NCBI GenBank assembly: GCA_903831085.1
Contig: CAIKWE010000028.1
Location: 1-33,494 of the forward strand
Direction: 5' to 3'
Source of the DNA: an uncultured Verrucomicrobiota bacterium
Lineage (GTDB): Bacteria; Verrucomicrobiota; Kiritimatiellia; Kiritimatiellales; Tichowtungiaceae
Length of the DNA stretch: 33,494 nucleotides
Under the pieces are notes generated by a model. The model made no database searches, was not told the DNA's origin, and was given only the letters and a program-made list of their open reading frames with translations. The translations under genes were made by a program, and so were the position numbers. Every line of letters begins with the position of its first letter. Position 1 is the first letter of the stretch. This document shows, one piece after another, positions 20,919 to 28,967 of the stretch.

Positions 20919-21758
20919 ATGAAGATTATCAGTTCACCTGAAGAGATGCAGAAACAGGCGCGCCTGCTGATCCAGTCCGGCGAGGACATCAGTTTTGTGC
21001 CGACGATGGGTTATCTGCACGCAGGCCATGTCTCGCTGATGAAGATTGCCAGAGAATATGCCGATACCGTGGTCGTCAGCATTTTTGTCAATCCGTCGCA
21101 GTTCGGGCCGAACGAAGATCTCGCCGCCTATCCGCGCGACTTTGAGCGCGACGAAAAACTCTGCCGCGAGGCCGGCGTGGATTTTCTTTTTTATCCCAAC
21201 TCCGAAAACATGTATCTCGACGACCACAGCCTTTGGCTGTCTGAAGAGGCGCTTTCCACCGTACTGTGCGGAGCCTCGCGACATGGCCATTTCCGCGGGG
21301 TCTGCACGATTGTCGCGAAACTGCTGAATATCGTTCAGCCGGACTTCATGGTGCTGGGCGAAAAAGACGCCCAGCAGTTGCGGGTTTTGCGCCGCATGGT
21401 GCGCGACCTGAACTTCCATGTCGAAATCATCGCCGCGCCGACCGTCCGCGAAGCCGACGGCGTCGCGATGAGCTCGCGCAATAAATATCTGACACCCGCC
21501 GAGCGCAAAGAGGCGGTCTGCCTGTTCCAATCTCTGGAAAAGGCCAAGGCCTTGTTCGCGGGGGGCGAGCGCGGTGCGGAAAAAATCAAGGCGGCTGTGC
21601 GCACGGTGATCAAGGCGACCTCCGGGAAAGTGGATTATATCGAAATCGTTGATGACGAAACGCTTCAGCCTGTCCAAACCCTGGAAAAGCCGGCACTGCT
21701 CGCGCTGGCAGTGAAGTTTTCCGGCGCGCGTCTGATCGATAATACCGTGCTCCGCTGA
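20919..21758 (+). CDS. panC: Pantothenate synthetase
   Basis: 279 residues. It joins pantoate and beta-alanine with ATP. The adenylate-forming HIGH-type motif is PTMGYLHAGH (about 28-37). Also FVNPSQFGPNEDLAAYPRD, GASRHGHFRGVCTIVAKL, VLGEKDAQQL and the KMSKS-like AMSSRNKYL. It begins two bases after the protease stop with no clear ribosome binding site, so translation is probably coupled. Two imperfect TTCCAA words lie in the gene (21525-21539, LFQSLE; 21672-21686, VQTLE). Confidence 0.96.
   Translation: MKIISSPEEMQKQARLLIQSGEDISFVPTMGYLHAGHVSLMKIAREYADTVVVSIFVNPSQFGPNEDLAAYPRDFERDEKLCREAGVDFLFYPNSENMYLDDHSLWLSEEALSTVLCGASRHGHFRGVCTIVAKLLNIVQPDFMVLGEKDAQQLRVLRRMVRDLNFHVEIIAAPTVREADGVAMSSRNKYLTPAERKEAVCLFQSLEKAKALFAGGERGAEKIKAAVRTVIKATSGKVDYIEIVDDETLQPVQTLEKPALLALAVKFSGARLIDNTVLR
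21525..21539. repeat. TTCCAA palindrome with one mismatch (spacer TCT)
   Basis: Inside panC, TTCCAA-TCT-CTGGAA. Confidence 0.6.
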
Positions 21759-21854
21759 GAGGCGTTTTGAGTACCGGTAAATTAAAATGCGATTTTGGAA
21801 AAATTTCCTTTAAACAATCGTCGAGCTCATTACATTGGGGAGCCTTTGAACAAG

Positions 21855-21928
21855 GGCGCGATGGCCGAGAGGTTAGGCACGGGTCTGCAAAACCTGCTAG
21901 AGCGGTTCAATTCCGCTTCGCGCCTCCA
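21855..21928 (+). tRNA. tRNA-Cys (anticodon GCA)
   Basis: 74 bases including an encoded CCA. Acceptor stem GGCGCGA/TCGCGCC pairs fully. D arm GCC...GGC. Anticodon stem CGGGT/ACCTG with loop CTGCAAA gives GCA. Short variable loop CTAG. T arm AGCGG-TTCAATT-CCGCT. Discriminator base T, as expected for tRNA-Cys. Confidence 0.95.
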
Positions 21929-21963
21929 GATTTGAATGTAGTGCTCAGCGAAGGAGAAAGAAA

Positions 21964-22365
21964 ATGGCAGTACCGAATGACCTGTATTATGCGAAGACAC
22001 ACGAGTGGCTGAAAATTGATGAAAACATCGCCACGGTGGGGATCACTGATTTTGCCCAGAATCAGCTCTCAGACATCACCTTTGTCGAGCTGCCCGATGT
22101 CGGGCGTGAAGTCGAAGCTGGCGATGAAGTCGCTGTCGTGGAGTCGGTCAAAGCCGCCTCCGACATCTACTCTCCAGTGGCCGGAACGATTGTCGAAGTG
22201 AACGGCGACCTCGAAGACTCGCCCGACATGATCAACGCCAGTCCCTATGACGCCGGCTGGCTCTTCAAGATCGAGCTGCGCAAAGAGGAAGATGTCGACA
22301 ACCTCATGAGCGCCGAAGAATACTCCGAGCTCTGCGAAGAGGGCGGCGACGAAGACGAAGAATAA
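21964..22365 (+). CDS. gcvH: Glycine cleavage system H protein
   Basis: 133 residues. Lipoyl carrier that shuttles the aminomethyl group among GcvP, GcvT and Lpd. The lipoylated lysine is Lys63 in ESVKAASD. THEWLKIDENIATVGITDFAQ and SPVAGTIVEVN are typical. The last residues are unusually acidic (EEGGDEDEE). AAGGAG precedes the ATG. No gcvT or gcvP is adjacent; instead lipB, which octanoylates this lysine, follows. A strong terminator lies immediately after the stop. Confidence 0.95.
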   Translation: MAVPNDLYYAKTHEWLKIDENIATVGITDFAQNQLSDITFVELPDVGREVEAGDEVAVVESVKAASDIYSPVAGTIVEVNGDLEDSPDMINASPYDAGWLFKIELRKEEDVDNLMSAEEYSELCEEGGDEDEE

Positions 22366-22367
22366 CC

Positions 22368-22393
22368 AAAGGGCGGCGTGGCCGCCCTTTTTT
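22368..22393 (+). terminator. Intrinsic terminator after gcvH, abutting lipB
   Basis: AAAGGGCGGC-GTG-GCCGCCC followed by TTTTTT. The T tract ends at the base before the lipB ATG. Confidence 0.88.
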
Positions 22394-23086
22394 ATGAAAA
22401 CCATCGCCCTGCAGTTCGACGAACCGGTTTCGTATCAGACCGGTCTTGATATCCAGCACCGTCTGCTCAGGGCGCGGCAGGCCGATGAAATTCCTGACAC
22501 GGTTCTGATTCTCCAGCACACACCGGTCATCACGCTCGGCAACCGCGGCCGCGACAACTATCTGCTCAAAACGCCGGAAGAATATAAAGCTCTCGGCATC
22601 GACGTGTTTCACGCCGAACGCGGCGGCGATGTCACTTACCACGCGCCGGGGCAGTGGGTGCTTTATCCAATCATTTATCTCGGCGGCTCCGACGCTGACT
22701 CGCATGGCTATCTCTGGAACCTCGAGGAGGTCGCCCTGCGGACATTGGCGGATTTCGGCATACAGGGCTTCCGGCGCGAAGGCAAGAACGGCGCATGGAC
22801 GGAGCAGGGTAAGGTGGCGGCCATCGGATTCCGGCTCAAACGCTGGGTGGCGTTTCACGGTATGAGCTTTAACGTCAACCTCGACCTGAGCGGCTTCCAG
22901 ACCATCGTGCCGTGCGGACTGGTCGGCCAGCCAGTCGCCTCGATGAAGACCGTTCTGGGCGACTCCTGCCCGTCAATGGAGGCCGTATGCGACCGGCTTC
23001 TCGCCAACTTTTCCGAAGTCTGCGGGCGTGAGCTGAAAATTTTCCAATATCCGGAACTTCCGCCGGAGTTGCAAAAAGTCGTTTAA
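22394..23086 (+). CDS. lipB: Octanoyl-[acyl-carrier-protein]:protein N-octanoyltransferase
   Basis: 230 residues. It moves octanoate from ACP to lipoyl-domain lysines such as that of GcvH, the first step of endogenous lipoate synthesis. GNRGRDNYLL, ERGGDVTYHAPGQWVLYP, Lys140 in GKVAAIGFRLKRWVAFHG and the acyl-accepting Cys174 in IVPCGLVGQPVASM identify it. The ATG at 22394 follows a terminator T tract directly and has no ribosome binding site, so translation depends on readthrough, on an alternative start or on a leaderless transcript. lipA is not in the window. Confidence 0.94.
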   Translation: MKTIALQFDEPVSYQTGLDIQHRLLRARQADEIPDTVLILQHTPVITLGNRGRDNYLLKTPEEYKALGIDVFHAERGGDVTYHAPGQWVLYPIIYLGGSDADSHGYLWNLEEVALRTLADFGIQGFRREGKNGAWTEQGKVAAIGFRLKRWVAFHGMSFNVNLDLSGFQTIVPCGLVGQPVASMKTVLGDSCPSMEAVCDRLLANFSEVCGRELKIFQYPELPPELQKVV

Positions 23087-23104
23087 GGAATCCGAGTAAA
23101 AAGA

Positions 23105-23134
23105 AAAACCCGCAGTGCGAACACTGCGGGTTTT
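23105..23134. terminator. Bidirectional terminator between lipB and hppA
   Basis: AAAACCCGCAGTG-CGAA-CACTGCGGGTTTT, a perfect 13-bp stem with A and T runs on either side, between convergent genes. Confidence 0.9.
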
Positions 23135-23155
23135 CTGTTTCCGGTTAGCGGCCTT

Positions 23156-25624
23156 TTACTTGGCGGTTTCTTTATCTTCCGGAATGCGCATGCAGTAGAA
23201 CGACCGGTAGACGAAGATCAGCGCGACGGTGAAGATCACGCCGCCGATGATGTACTTCGTGCCTGAATTGGTCATCGCCACGGCGATTTCCGTCGCCAGC
23301 AGCCCGAACAGCGTCGTGAACTTGATGATCGGGTTCATCGCCACGGAAGACGTATCCTTGAAGGGGTCGCCGACGGTGTCGCCGACCACGGTCGCCGCGT
23401 GCAGATCGGTTCCTTTGGCGCGCAGATCGACTTCGACGATCTTCTTGGCATTGTCCCATGCGCCGCCGGCGTTAGCCATGAAGATGGCCTGATAGAGACC
23501 AAAGAACGCGATGGAGATCAGGTAGCCGATGAAGAAGAAGGGGTTGAAGAAGGCCAGCGAGAGGGCGAAGCAGAAGACCGCGACGAAGATATTGAACATA
23601 CCTTTCTGCGCGTAGATCGTGCAGATTTTGACCACTTCCTTGCTGTCCTTGATCGAAGCCGTTTCCGCGTTCAGGTTCATGTTTTCTTTGATGTACACGA
23701 CCGCACGGTAGGAACCGGTCACCACAGCCTGTGTGGCCGCGCCGGTGAACCAGTAGATCACCGCGCCGCCCATGAGCAGGCCGAGAACGATTTCCGGACG
23801 AACCAGGCTCAGGCTGGAGATAACGCCTTCAATGCCGCCGAAACCGGGCGTCTTGCCGAGCATGATGATGATACCGAAAATCATGGTCGTTGCGCCGACC
23901 ACGGCCGTACCGATCAGCACCGGCTTGGCGGTTGCCTTGAAGGTATTTCCTGCGCCGTCATTACGCTCGAGGTTGAGCTTGGCGTTTTCGAAGTCGGGCT
24001 TGAATCCGAAATCTTTTTCGATTTCCTTTTCGATGCCGGGGATCGACTCAATGCGGCTCAGTTCGTAAACGGACTGCGCGTTGTCGGAAACCGGGCCGAA
24101 GCTGTCCACCGCGATGGTGACAGGACCCATACCGAGGAAGCCGAATGCCACCAGACCGAAGGCGAAAATCGGCGCCGCAAAGGCATACTCAGCCGGCATC
24201 AGGCTTGCCACTGCCGGATGACTTGCCAGCAAGGCCGCGCCCAGCATCAGCACCAGCATGGTCAGACCTTCCCAGAACGCGGAGAAATTACCTGCCACGA
24301 AGCCGGAGAGAATGTTGAGTGAAGCGCCGCCCTGCTTGGAGGCGGTGACGACTTCCTTAACATGGATAGCGTTCGTGCTGGTGAAAACTTTGGTGAACTC
24401 GGGAATCAGCGCGCCGGCGATGGTACCGCAGGAGATGATGGTGGAAAGCACCCACCAGAGATTCGGCTGAACCACTTCGTTTACCTTGATGTCGCCCAGC
24501 AGGAAATAACTGGAAACATAGGTTACGCCGATACAAACAAAGGATGTCAGCCACACCAGAACGGTCAGCGGATGTTCCGGATCAAATTCCTTGGCGTGTT
24601 TGAGTTTGGCGGTGAAGTGCATGTCGTTGGCCAGATAAGCGGCCAGAGCGGACACGATCATCAGAATGCGCATGACGAATATCCAGACAATCATCTGGGC
24701 GCAGAGTGTTCCGGCGCCAAGGACAAGCGCCAGGAAGGTGATCAGAGCCACGCCGGTCACACCGTAGGTTTCAAAACCGTCAGCCGTCGGGCCGACGCTG
24801 TCGCCAGCATTGTCACCGGTGCAGTCGGCGATAACGCCCGGATTCTTCGGATCGTCTTCCGGGAGCTTGAATACGATCTTCATCAGGTCAGAACCGATGT
24901 CGGCGATCTTGGTGAAGATACCGCCGCAGATGCGGAGCGCGGCGGCGCCGAGTGACTCACCGATGGCGAACCCGATAAAGCAGGGGCCGCGCAGTTCGGC
25001 GGGGAGGAAAATGAGGATGCAGATCATGAAAAAGAGTTCAACGGTGATCAGCAGCATACCAACGCTCATGCCGGAACGCATCGGGATGGCCAGTGCGTCC
25101 CACGGGGTGCCGCGGAGTGAAGCAAAAGCGCTACGGCTGTTGGCGAAGGTGTTGATGCGCATTCCGAACCAGGCCACGCCGTAGGAGCCGAGGATACCCA
25201 GAATTGACGCCGCGAGAATCAGCATAACATGGGAGGTCGGCATCTTCTGGAGGATCAGGAAGTAGTACAGCATACACGCGCCGATCAGCACCCACAGGAT
25301 AGCCAGGAACTTGCCCTGCTGGGCGAGATAGCTCTTGCAGGTTTCCCAGATGATCTGGGAAACATCGCTCATGGATTTATGAACCGGCAGTTTTTCCGTT
25401 TTGAAAAACTGGAAGAGACCGAAGGCCAGCCCCAGAAAACAGACACCGATACCGATCATCATCAGGTGCGTTCCCGAGATGCCGCCCAGAGCGGAGAACG
25501 TCACCGCGCCCAGATCCGGGAGCTTCAGATCAGCCTCACTGGCCATAGCTGTTCCGGCGCTAAGTCCAAGAAAAGCCAACATCAAACTCACATACATTTT
25601 CCATTGCGAACGTATATTGCTCAT
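23156..25624 (-). CDS. hppA: Membrane-bound ion-translocating pyrophosphatase
   Basis: 822 residues, about 16 membrane helices. It hydrolyses pyrophosphate and pumps H+ and/or Na+. The substrate site includes EDDPKNPGVIADCTGDNAGD (256-275), then SVGPTADGFETYGVTG, and GGAWDNAKK near the C-terminus. The segment GNTFKATAK (559-567) has Lys where K+-dependent enzymes have Ala. That hints at K+ independence, but the neighbouring position does not follow the independent pattern. The sequence style matches the Bacteroidetes/PVC group. The ATG at 25624 is chosen for its strong AAAGGAG; a longer frame to 25813 adds 63 residues without family similarity. The first helix (about 9-28) may act as a signal sequence. 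Confidence 0.93.
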   Translation of the reverse strand: MSNIRSQWKMYVSLMLAFLGLSAGTAMASEADLKLPDLGAVTFSALGGISGTHLMMIGIGVCFLGLAFGLFQFFKTEKLPVHKSMSDVSQIIWETCKSYLAQQGKFLAILWVLIGACMLYYFLILQKMPTSHVMLILAASILGILGSYGVAWFGMRINTFANSRSAFASLRGTPWDALAIPMRSGMSVGMLLITVELFFMICILIFLPAELRGPCFIGFAIGESLGAAALRICGGIFTKIADIGSDLMKIVFKLPEDDPKNPGVIADCTGDNAGDSVGPTADGFETYGVTGVALITFLALVLGAGTLCAQMIVWIFVMRILMIVSALAAYLANDMHFTAKLKHAKEFDPEHPLTVLVWLTSFVCIGVTYVSSYFLLGDIKVNEVVQPNLWWVLSTIISCGTIAGALIPEFTKVFTSTNAIHVKEVVTASKQGGASLNILSGFVAGNFSAFWEGLTMLVLMLGAALLASHPAVASLMPAEYAFAAPIFAFGLVAFGFLGMGPVTIAVDSFGPVSDNAQSVYELSRIESIPGIEKEIEKDFGFKPDFENAKLNLERNDGAGNTFKATAKPVLIGTAVVGATTMIFGIIIMLGKTPGFGGIEGVISSLSLVRPEIVLGLLMGGAVIYWFTGAATQAVVTGSYRAVVYIKENMNLNAETASIKDSKEVVKICTIYAQKGMFNIFVAVFCFALSLAFFNPFFFIGYLISIAFFGLYQAIFMANAGGAWDNAKKIVEVDLRAKGTDLHAATVVGDTVGDPFKDTSSVAMNPIIKFTTLFGLLATEIAVAMTNSGTKYIIGGVIFTVALIFVYRSFYCMRIPEDKETAK

Positions 25625-25803
25625 ATTCTCCTTTAACCTTTCTGGTAGTAGCGTTTTTTCGCCCGTCTCGGGATGACTGGAAATGCCTGCCGGAAGAACG
25701 AAATAAAAAACTGCGACAAAGTACTTTCCCGCCCCCTTAAACGCAAGTGGATTCCCCGTTATTTTAGTATGAGGGTCACCCGGTTGCTGGCGGCCTTTTC
25801 TTT

Positions 25804-25888
25804 TTTCAGACATTGGAACTGACTATGTCGGGGCTTGCTGTTTTTTCAGGCCTTGGAAGAAATGCCGCGAAAGTTCCGAGCATTGGAA
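25804..25888. repeat. Array of three degenerate TTCCAA palindromes
   Basis: 25804-25818 (TTTCAG-ACA-TTGGAA), 25844-25858 (TTTCAG-GCC-TTGGAA) and 25874-25888 (TTCCGA-GCA-TTGGAA). The right half is intact in all three; the left half has decayed. Confidence 0.6.
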
Positions 25889-25892
25889 ATTT

Positions 25893-25975
25893 TTTGGAGT
25901 GCGGTGGTTCGTATCCGCCGCTTTTCCGCCGAAGGTAAAACTCTGTAGCCGAGGGCGATGACTTCGGTCTCCAAA
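25893..25975. repeat. REP-like element, diverged copy 3
   Basis: It starts TTTGGAGTGCGGTGG, contains TATCCGCCGCTTTT like the left arm of copies 1 and 2, and ends CTCCAAA. Its interior differs. Confidence 0.55.
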
Positions 25976-26147
25976 ATAACGTAGATGCGGCGCCCTCACT
26001 GCGTTCTTCTTTTTACAGGCAGGGATGGCTGTCCTCAGCCGTCCGTAAGGTGTGAAACCTGACCGCCTGGCAGGTTTAGAACGCGCTCGGAGATCTCGTT
26101 CCACCTCTAGAGAGAGCGACCCCGCTGTTGATCAGGTTAATCGTGCA

Positions 26148-26900
26148 TCAGAGCCAATAATCGGCCAGCCACGGCGCAGGCAGGGTGCGGTAGTGGATTT
26201 TTTCGCTTCGGTAACCTTGGAGTGCCTCATCCGGATCCGGTTTGCCATGGAAGGCGAGAATGCGCACGCCCTTTGGCAGAACGGGCGGCAGGAACAGGTT
26301 GAGCGGGAGAGGGAGAATGCTGTGGCGCTTGAAGCTGCGAACCCATTTTTCCGGCCACCAATAGCGCTCTTTCATCGCATACGTCAGAAAAGCCTGTTCG
26401 GTGGAGAAAATGCTGTGGTCAATGGCCCGTTCTTTTTCTCGCAGAAACGTGTCGCAGATATACTGCGATTTTCCCGCTTCAAAGCGAAAGACCGATGAAT
26501 TTCCGATGGCCGGACGTTTCCGGAAGAGCTGTTTGCGTCGCTCAATCCAGTTGTGGATGATGACGTTTTTACCCGGCAGGTAATCGAAGAAGCAGTCGAT
26601 GTCGTCGAAGATCGCGATGTCGATATCACAGAAGAGAGTCGGACCTTTGAGATCGGCGAAACCGTCGGCGGTGATCAGCAGTTTCAGGAAGACGCTTGGC
26701 CAGCCGGGAGTGCCGGGGTTTTCCGGAATCGGTACCGTTTCGATGCCGTCGGTCAGGCCGGCTGGATTGTCGGTGACACAAATAAATCGAAAGGGCCGGT
26801 GCAGGTGTTTTTTGACTCCGGCATAGAGGTTGTTGACGTAATGAACGCCGTAGCGCGTTCCCCACTTGAAACAGATTACATTCACCAGTTGATCATTCAT
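26148..26900 (-). CDS. Putative glycosyltransferase with DxD motif
   Basis: 250 residues, no signal peptide. It looks like a nucleotide-sugar transferase of GT-A type: FICVTDN near residue 40, LFCDIDIAIFDD (89-100) carrying the metal-binding DID, GNSSVFRFEAG, and a late HGKPDP. The acceptor is unknown. Last gene of a five-gene minus-strand cluster for lipid A and LPS; it starts 7 bases after the GT4 gene, with AGGTG before the ATG. This supports a role in core or O-chain sugar addition. Confidence 0.75.
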   Translation of the reverse strand: MNDQLVNVICFKWGTRYGVHYVNNLYAGVKKHLHRPFRFICVTDNPAGLTDGIETVPIPENPGTPGWPSVFLKLLITADGFADLKGPTLFCDIDIAIFDDIDCFFDYLPGKNVIIHNWIERRKQLFRKRPAIGNSSVFRFEAGKSQYICDTFLREKERAIDHSIFSTEQAFLTYAMKERYWWPEKWVRSFKRHSILPLPLNLFLPPVLPKGVRILAFHGKPDPDEALQGYRSEKIHYRTLPAPWLADYWL

Positions 26901-26907
26901 TTACACC

Positions 26908-28035
26908 TCACACATCACAACTTGCAGGTTGGCTTTTGGCGTGTTGCTCAAGAGCCTTTTTATACACGCCGATTGTGGCTTCAACCATTTTTTCCAGAGT
27001 GAAACGGCTGAGGACATATTCCCGCAGGCTGCCGCGCGGAATTTCTTTCTGCCTGCTCAGCGCATCGGCCAGTTCGTTCACGTTGCCGGGGGTCACGAGA
27101 AACCCGTTAAGCCCTTCTTCGATGATATCGAGCGCGCCGCCGTGGCGGGTGGCGATAACGGGGGTGTTCATCGCCATAGCCTCAATCAGTGTGCGACCAA
27201 AACTTTCCGGCTTTTTGGAGCAGGAAACCAGCGCGTCGCTCAGAGCGTAGATTTCTGGCATTTGGCTGTGACTGCCGGCGAAGATAATGTGCTTTTCCAC
27301 ATGCAGTTCTTTAACCAGCGCCTGAAGCCGTTCATAATACGCCTGCTTGTCGTGCCGCACGCCGCCGACAATCAGACCGTAGATGTCTGGAACTTTCTGT
27401 GCGCAATCAGCGATGGCGCGAATGAATGTTTCATAGTCTTTGAGTTCCGTAATCCGTCCGACAGCGGTGACAACAAATTTCCCGTTCAAGTCAAATTTTG
27501 TTTTGAATGAGTTGATCCATGCTTGGTCGAGCTTTTCCGGATCGAATTCCGCCGGGTCGATTCCCCGGTGGATGACGGTGATCTTCTCATCCAGTGTGCC
27601 GTAGTTTTTCTGAATGTATTCTTTGACCGGATGGCTGACGCAGATGACGGCATCGCCTCGGGTCATGATCTCACTGTATTTGCTGACGCTGTTGAATCCG
27701 TGAACGGTGGTGATGAACGTGATTTTCAGCTTCTTGTTGGCAAAATAACAAAGCCAGGCCGGGACGCGGCTGCGGGCGTGGAGAATGTCAGGATTAAGTT
27801 TTAAGAGTTCTGTTTTAAGTTTTAGGACTCGTTGAAAAAAGGTGAGAGGATTTTTGGAGCAGACATCGAGTGTGATGTGCCGTCCGCCATCTTTTTCAAT
27901 TTGCGCGGCCTGACTGCCGCCTGCGGAGATGACAGTGCTTTGATGTCCGCGTTTAACCAGTTCGCGGCTCAACTCAACGGCGCCGCGTTCGACACCGCCC
28001 TGATTCAATTCCGGCAGCAGCTGGACTACATGCAT
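26908..28035 (-). CDS. Glycosyltransferase family 4
   Basis: 375 residues, GT-B fold. N-terminal Rossmann half begins VVQLLPELNQGGVERGAVEL. The C-terminal half has VGRITELKDYETFIRA (about 192-207) and the nucleotide-sugar signature with Glu277 and Glu285 in PESFGRTLIEAMAM, followed by PVIATRHGG. Probably cytoplasmic, adding a sugar to LPS core or a related glycan; the exact sugar is not predictable. The region encoding KLKTELLKLNPD (about 72-83) is made of a repeated 'taagtttta' word. The start overlaps the end of the ELM1-like gene by 10 bases. Confidence 0.88.
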   Translation of the reverse strand: MHVVQLLPELNQGGVERGAVELSRELVKRGHQSTVISAGGSQAAQIEKDGGRHITLDVCSKNPLTFFQRVLKLKTELLKLNPDILHARSRVPAWLCYFANKKLKITFITTVHGFNSVSKYSEIMTRGDAVICVSHPVKEYIQKNYGTLDEKITVIHRGIDPAEFDPEKLDQAWINSFKTKFDLNGKFVVTAVGRITELKDYETFIRAIADCAQKVPDIYGLIVGGVRHDKQAYYERLQALVKELHVEKHIIFAGSHSQMPEIYALSDALVSCSKKPESFGRTLIEAMAMNTPVIATRHGGALDIIEEGLNGFLVTPGNVNELADALSRQKEIPRGSLREYVLSRFTLEKMVEATIGVYKKALEQHAKSQPASCDV

Positions 28036-28967
28036 TTCAAAACCTCCTGCAGTTGTCCTTTCGGGTCAATTTTGCGGTTCGCCGCGCCGAGAGTTCCGTC
28101 GAAGATGTGAACAGCGTTGAGCTTTTCCAAACCTTGGATGAGTTCCTGAAATTTATTGGGCGTTTTGAGCTGACGGTTGACCAGCACTTCGACCGCCGCG
28201 CTTCCAAAGCTGGCGCATTCACTGACCATCGATGCCGAGTCGCTGGTGACGAACAGCCGGTCACACAGCTGAATGAAAGCCGGAACCGGATTGTACGGGT
28301 CGCGCGAGTTGATGAGTTTGTAGTCAAAGGGCAGAGATTCAATGATGGCTTCCACATCGCTCGGCGTGCGGCGTGAGGTGGTCACCCAGCGTTCGCATCC
28401 TTCTGTGAGCGCGAAGGCCTTCTCCAGCTGTTTCTTCAGTGCGGCGGCATCGATTGTTGATATGGCGTTGGGCCCGCCGATGATGAATCCAGTCGCCGCC
28501 AGCTTGGCCGGTTTATATATTTTTTTAAACTGATCTGCTTTCTCAACGAAGAACGATTCGTCGGCGGCGCAGAGATTGAGCGGCAGCTCGATGATGTTCG
28601 CCCGTTTGGGCGGATGATCGTAAGCAGGGCAGAGGATCCTTGTGAAGTCGAGCCGGTACCCTTTCGGATTCAGAATGGCGATATTCGGGATTCCCAGTTT
28701 TCGCGACAGTACTTTGTTCGGGTAGAAGGTTGTCGATCCTGTCGAAATGATCAGATTGAAACCTGAGGTCTGAAGTCTGAGGTCTGAGGTCTGGAAAATC
28801 TGTTGTATGTAAATCCCAAGCCGATCAAAAAGGTAAGAGATCGCCTTGGCCGGTTTCCAAGGATAGGAAACCGTGGCGGATTCATAGTCCAGTCCGAGGT
28901 GCCGGCAGAGAGCAACGGACTGATTTTCGTGACCCGGTTTTCCGTCAGTTAGAATGAGAGCTTTCAT
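28026..28967 (-). CDS. ELM1/GtrOC1-like putative nucleotide-diphospho-sugar transferase
   Basis: 313 residues. It matches the family named for plant ELM1 (mitochondrial fission, DUF1022), common in Gram-negative LPS clusters: LILTDGKPGHENQSVAL at the start, IISTGSTTF, NIAILNPK, and VTSDSASMVSECASFG. The biochemical role is not established; a glycosyltransferase-like fold is suspected. GGAGG precedes ATG 28967, and the start overlaps the lpxL-like stop by one base (TAATG). Residues 59-69 (QTSDLRLQTSG) are encoded by a repeated 'gaggtctga' word. Two one-mismatch TTCCAA palindromes lie inside (28126, 28855). Confidence 0.82.
   Translation of the reverse strand: MKALILTDGKPGHENQSVALCRHLGLDYESATVSYPWKPAKAISYLFDRLGIYIQQIFQTSDLRLQTSGFNLIISTGSTTFYPNKVLSRKLGIPNIAILNPKGYRLDFTRILCPAYDHPPKRANIIELPLNLCAADESFFVEKADQFKKIYKPAKLAATGFIIGGPNAISTIDAAALKKQLEKAFALTEGCERWVTTSRRTPSDVEAIIESLPFDYKLINSRDPYNPVPAFIQLCDRLFVTSDSASMVSECASFGSAAVEVLVNRQLKTPNKFQELIQGLEKLNAVHIFDGTLGAANRKIDPKGQLQEVLKCM
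28126..28140. repeat. TTCCAA palindrome with one mismatch (spacer ACC)
   Basis: TTCCAA-ACC-TTGGAT inside the ELM1-like gene, read on the minus strand as IQGLE. Confidence 0.65.
28766..28803. repeat. Tandem word repeat inside the ELM1-like gene
   Basis: Variants of 'gaggtctga' repeated about four times. In frame it encodes QTSDLRLQTSG between two conserved family blocks. Confidence 0.65.
28855..28869. repeat. TTCCAA palindrome with one mismatch (spacer GGA)
   Basis: TTCCAA-GGA-TAGGAA inside the ELM1-like gene, read on the minus strand as VSYPWK. Confidence 0.6.

Larger units (their letters stand above)
25625..26147. other. 523-bp intergenic region, repeat-rich
   Basis: No gene supported. 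It holds an array of three degenerate TTCCAA palindromes (25804-25888), a diverged REP-like element (25893-25975), and small hairpins such as GGCTG-TCCT-CAGCC (near 26030) and AACCTG...CAGGTT (near 26056-26077). Confidence 0.7.

Noticed and set aside
21672-21686. A further TTCCAA palindrome in panC
   Set aside because: Two mismatches (GTCCAA-ACC-CTGGAA); kept out of the count although it may be a decayed copy.
21964-22365. A glycine riboswitch before gcvH
   Set aside because: The leader between tRNA-Cys and gcvH is only 35 bases, too short for one.
23399-24322. A 307-codon plus-strand open frame opposite hppA
   Set aside because: Antisense to a conserved membrane protein; composition (His, Asp, Arg rich) is that of a codon shadow.
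25625-25813. A 63-residue N-terminal extension of the pyrophosphatase
   Set aside because: No family similarity, while the inner ATG has a strong AAAGGAG.
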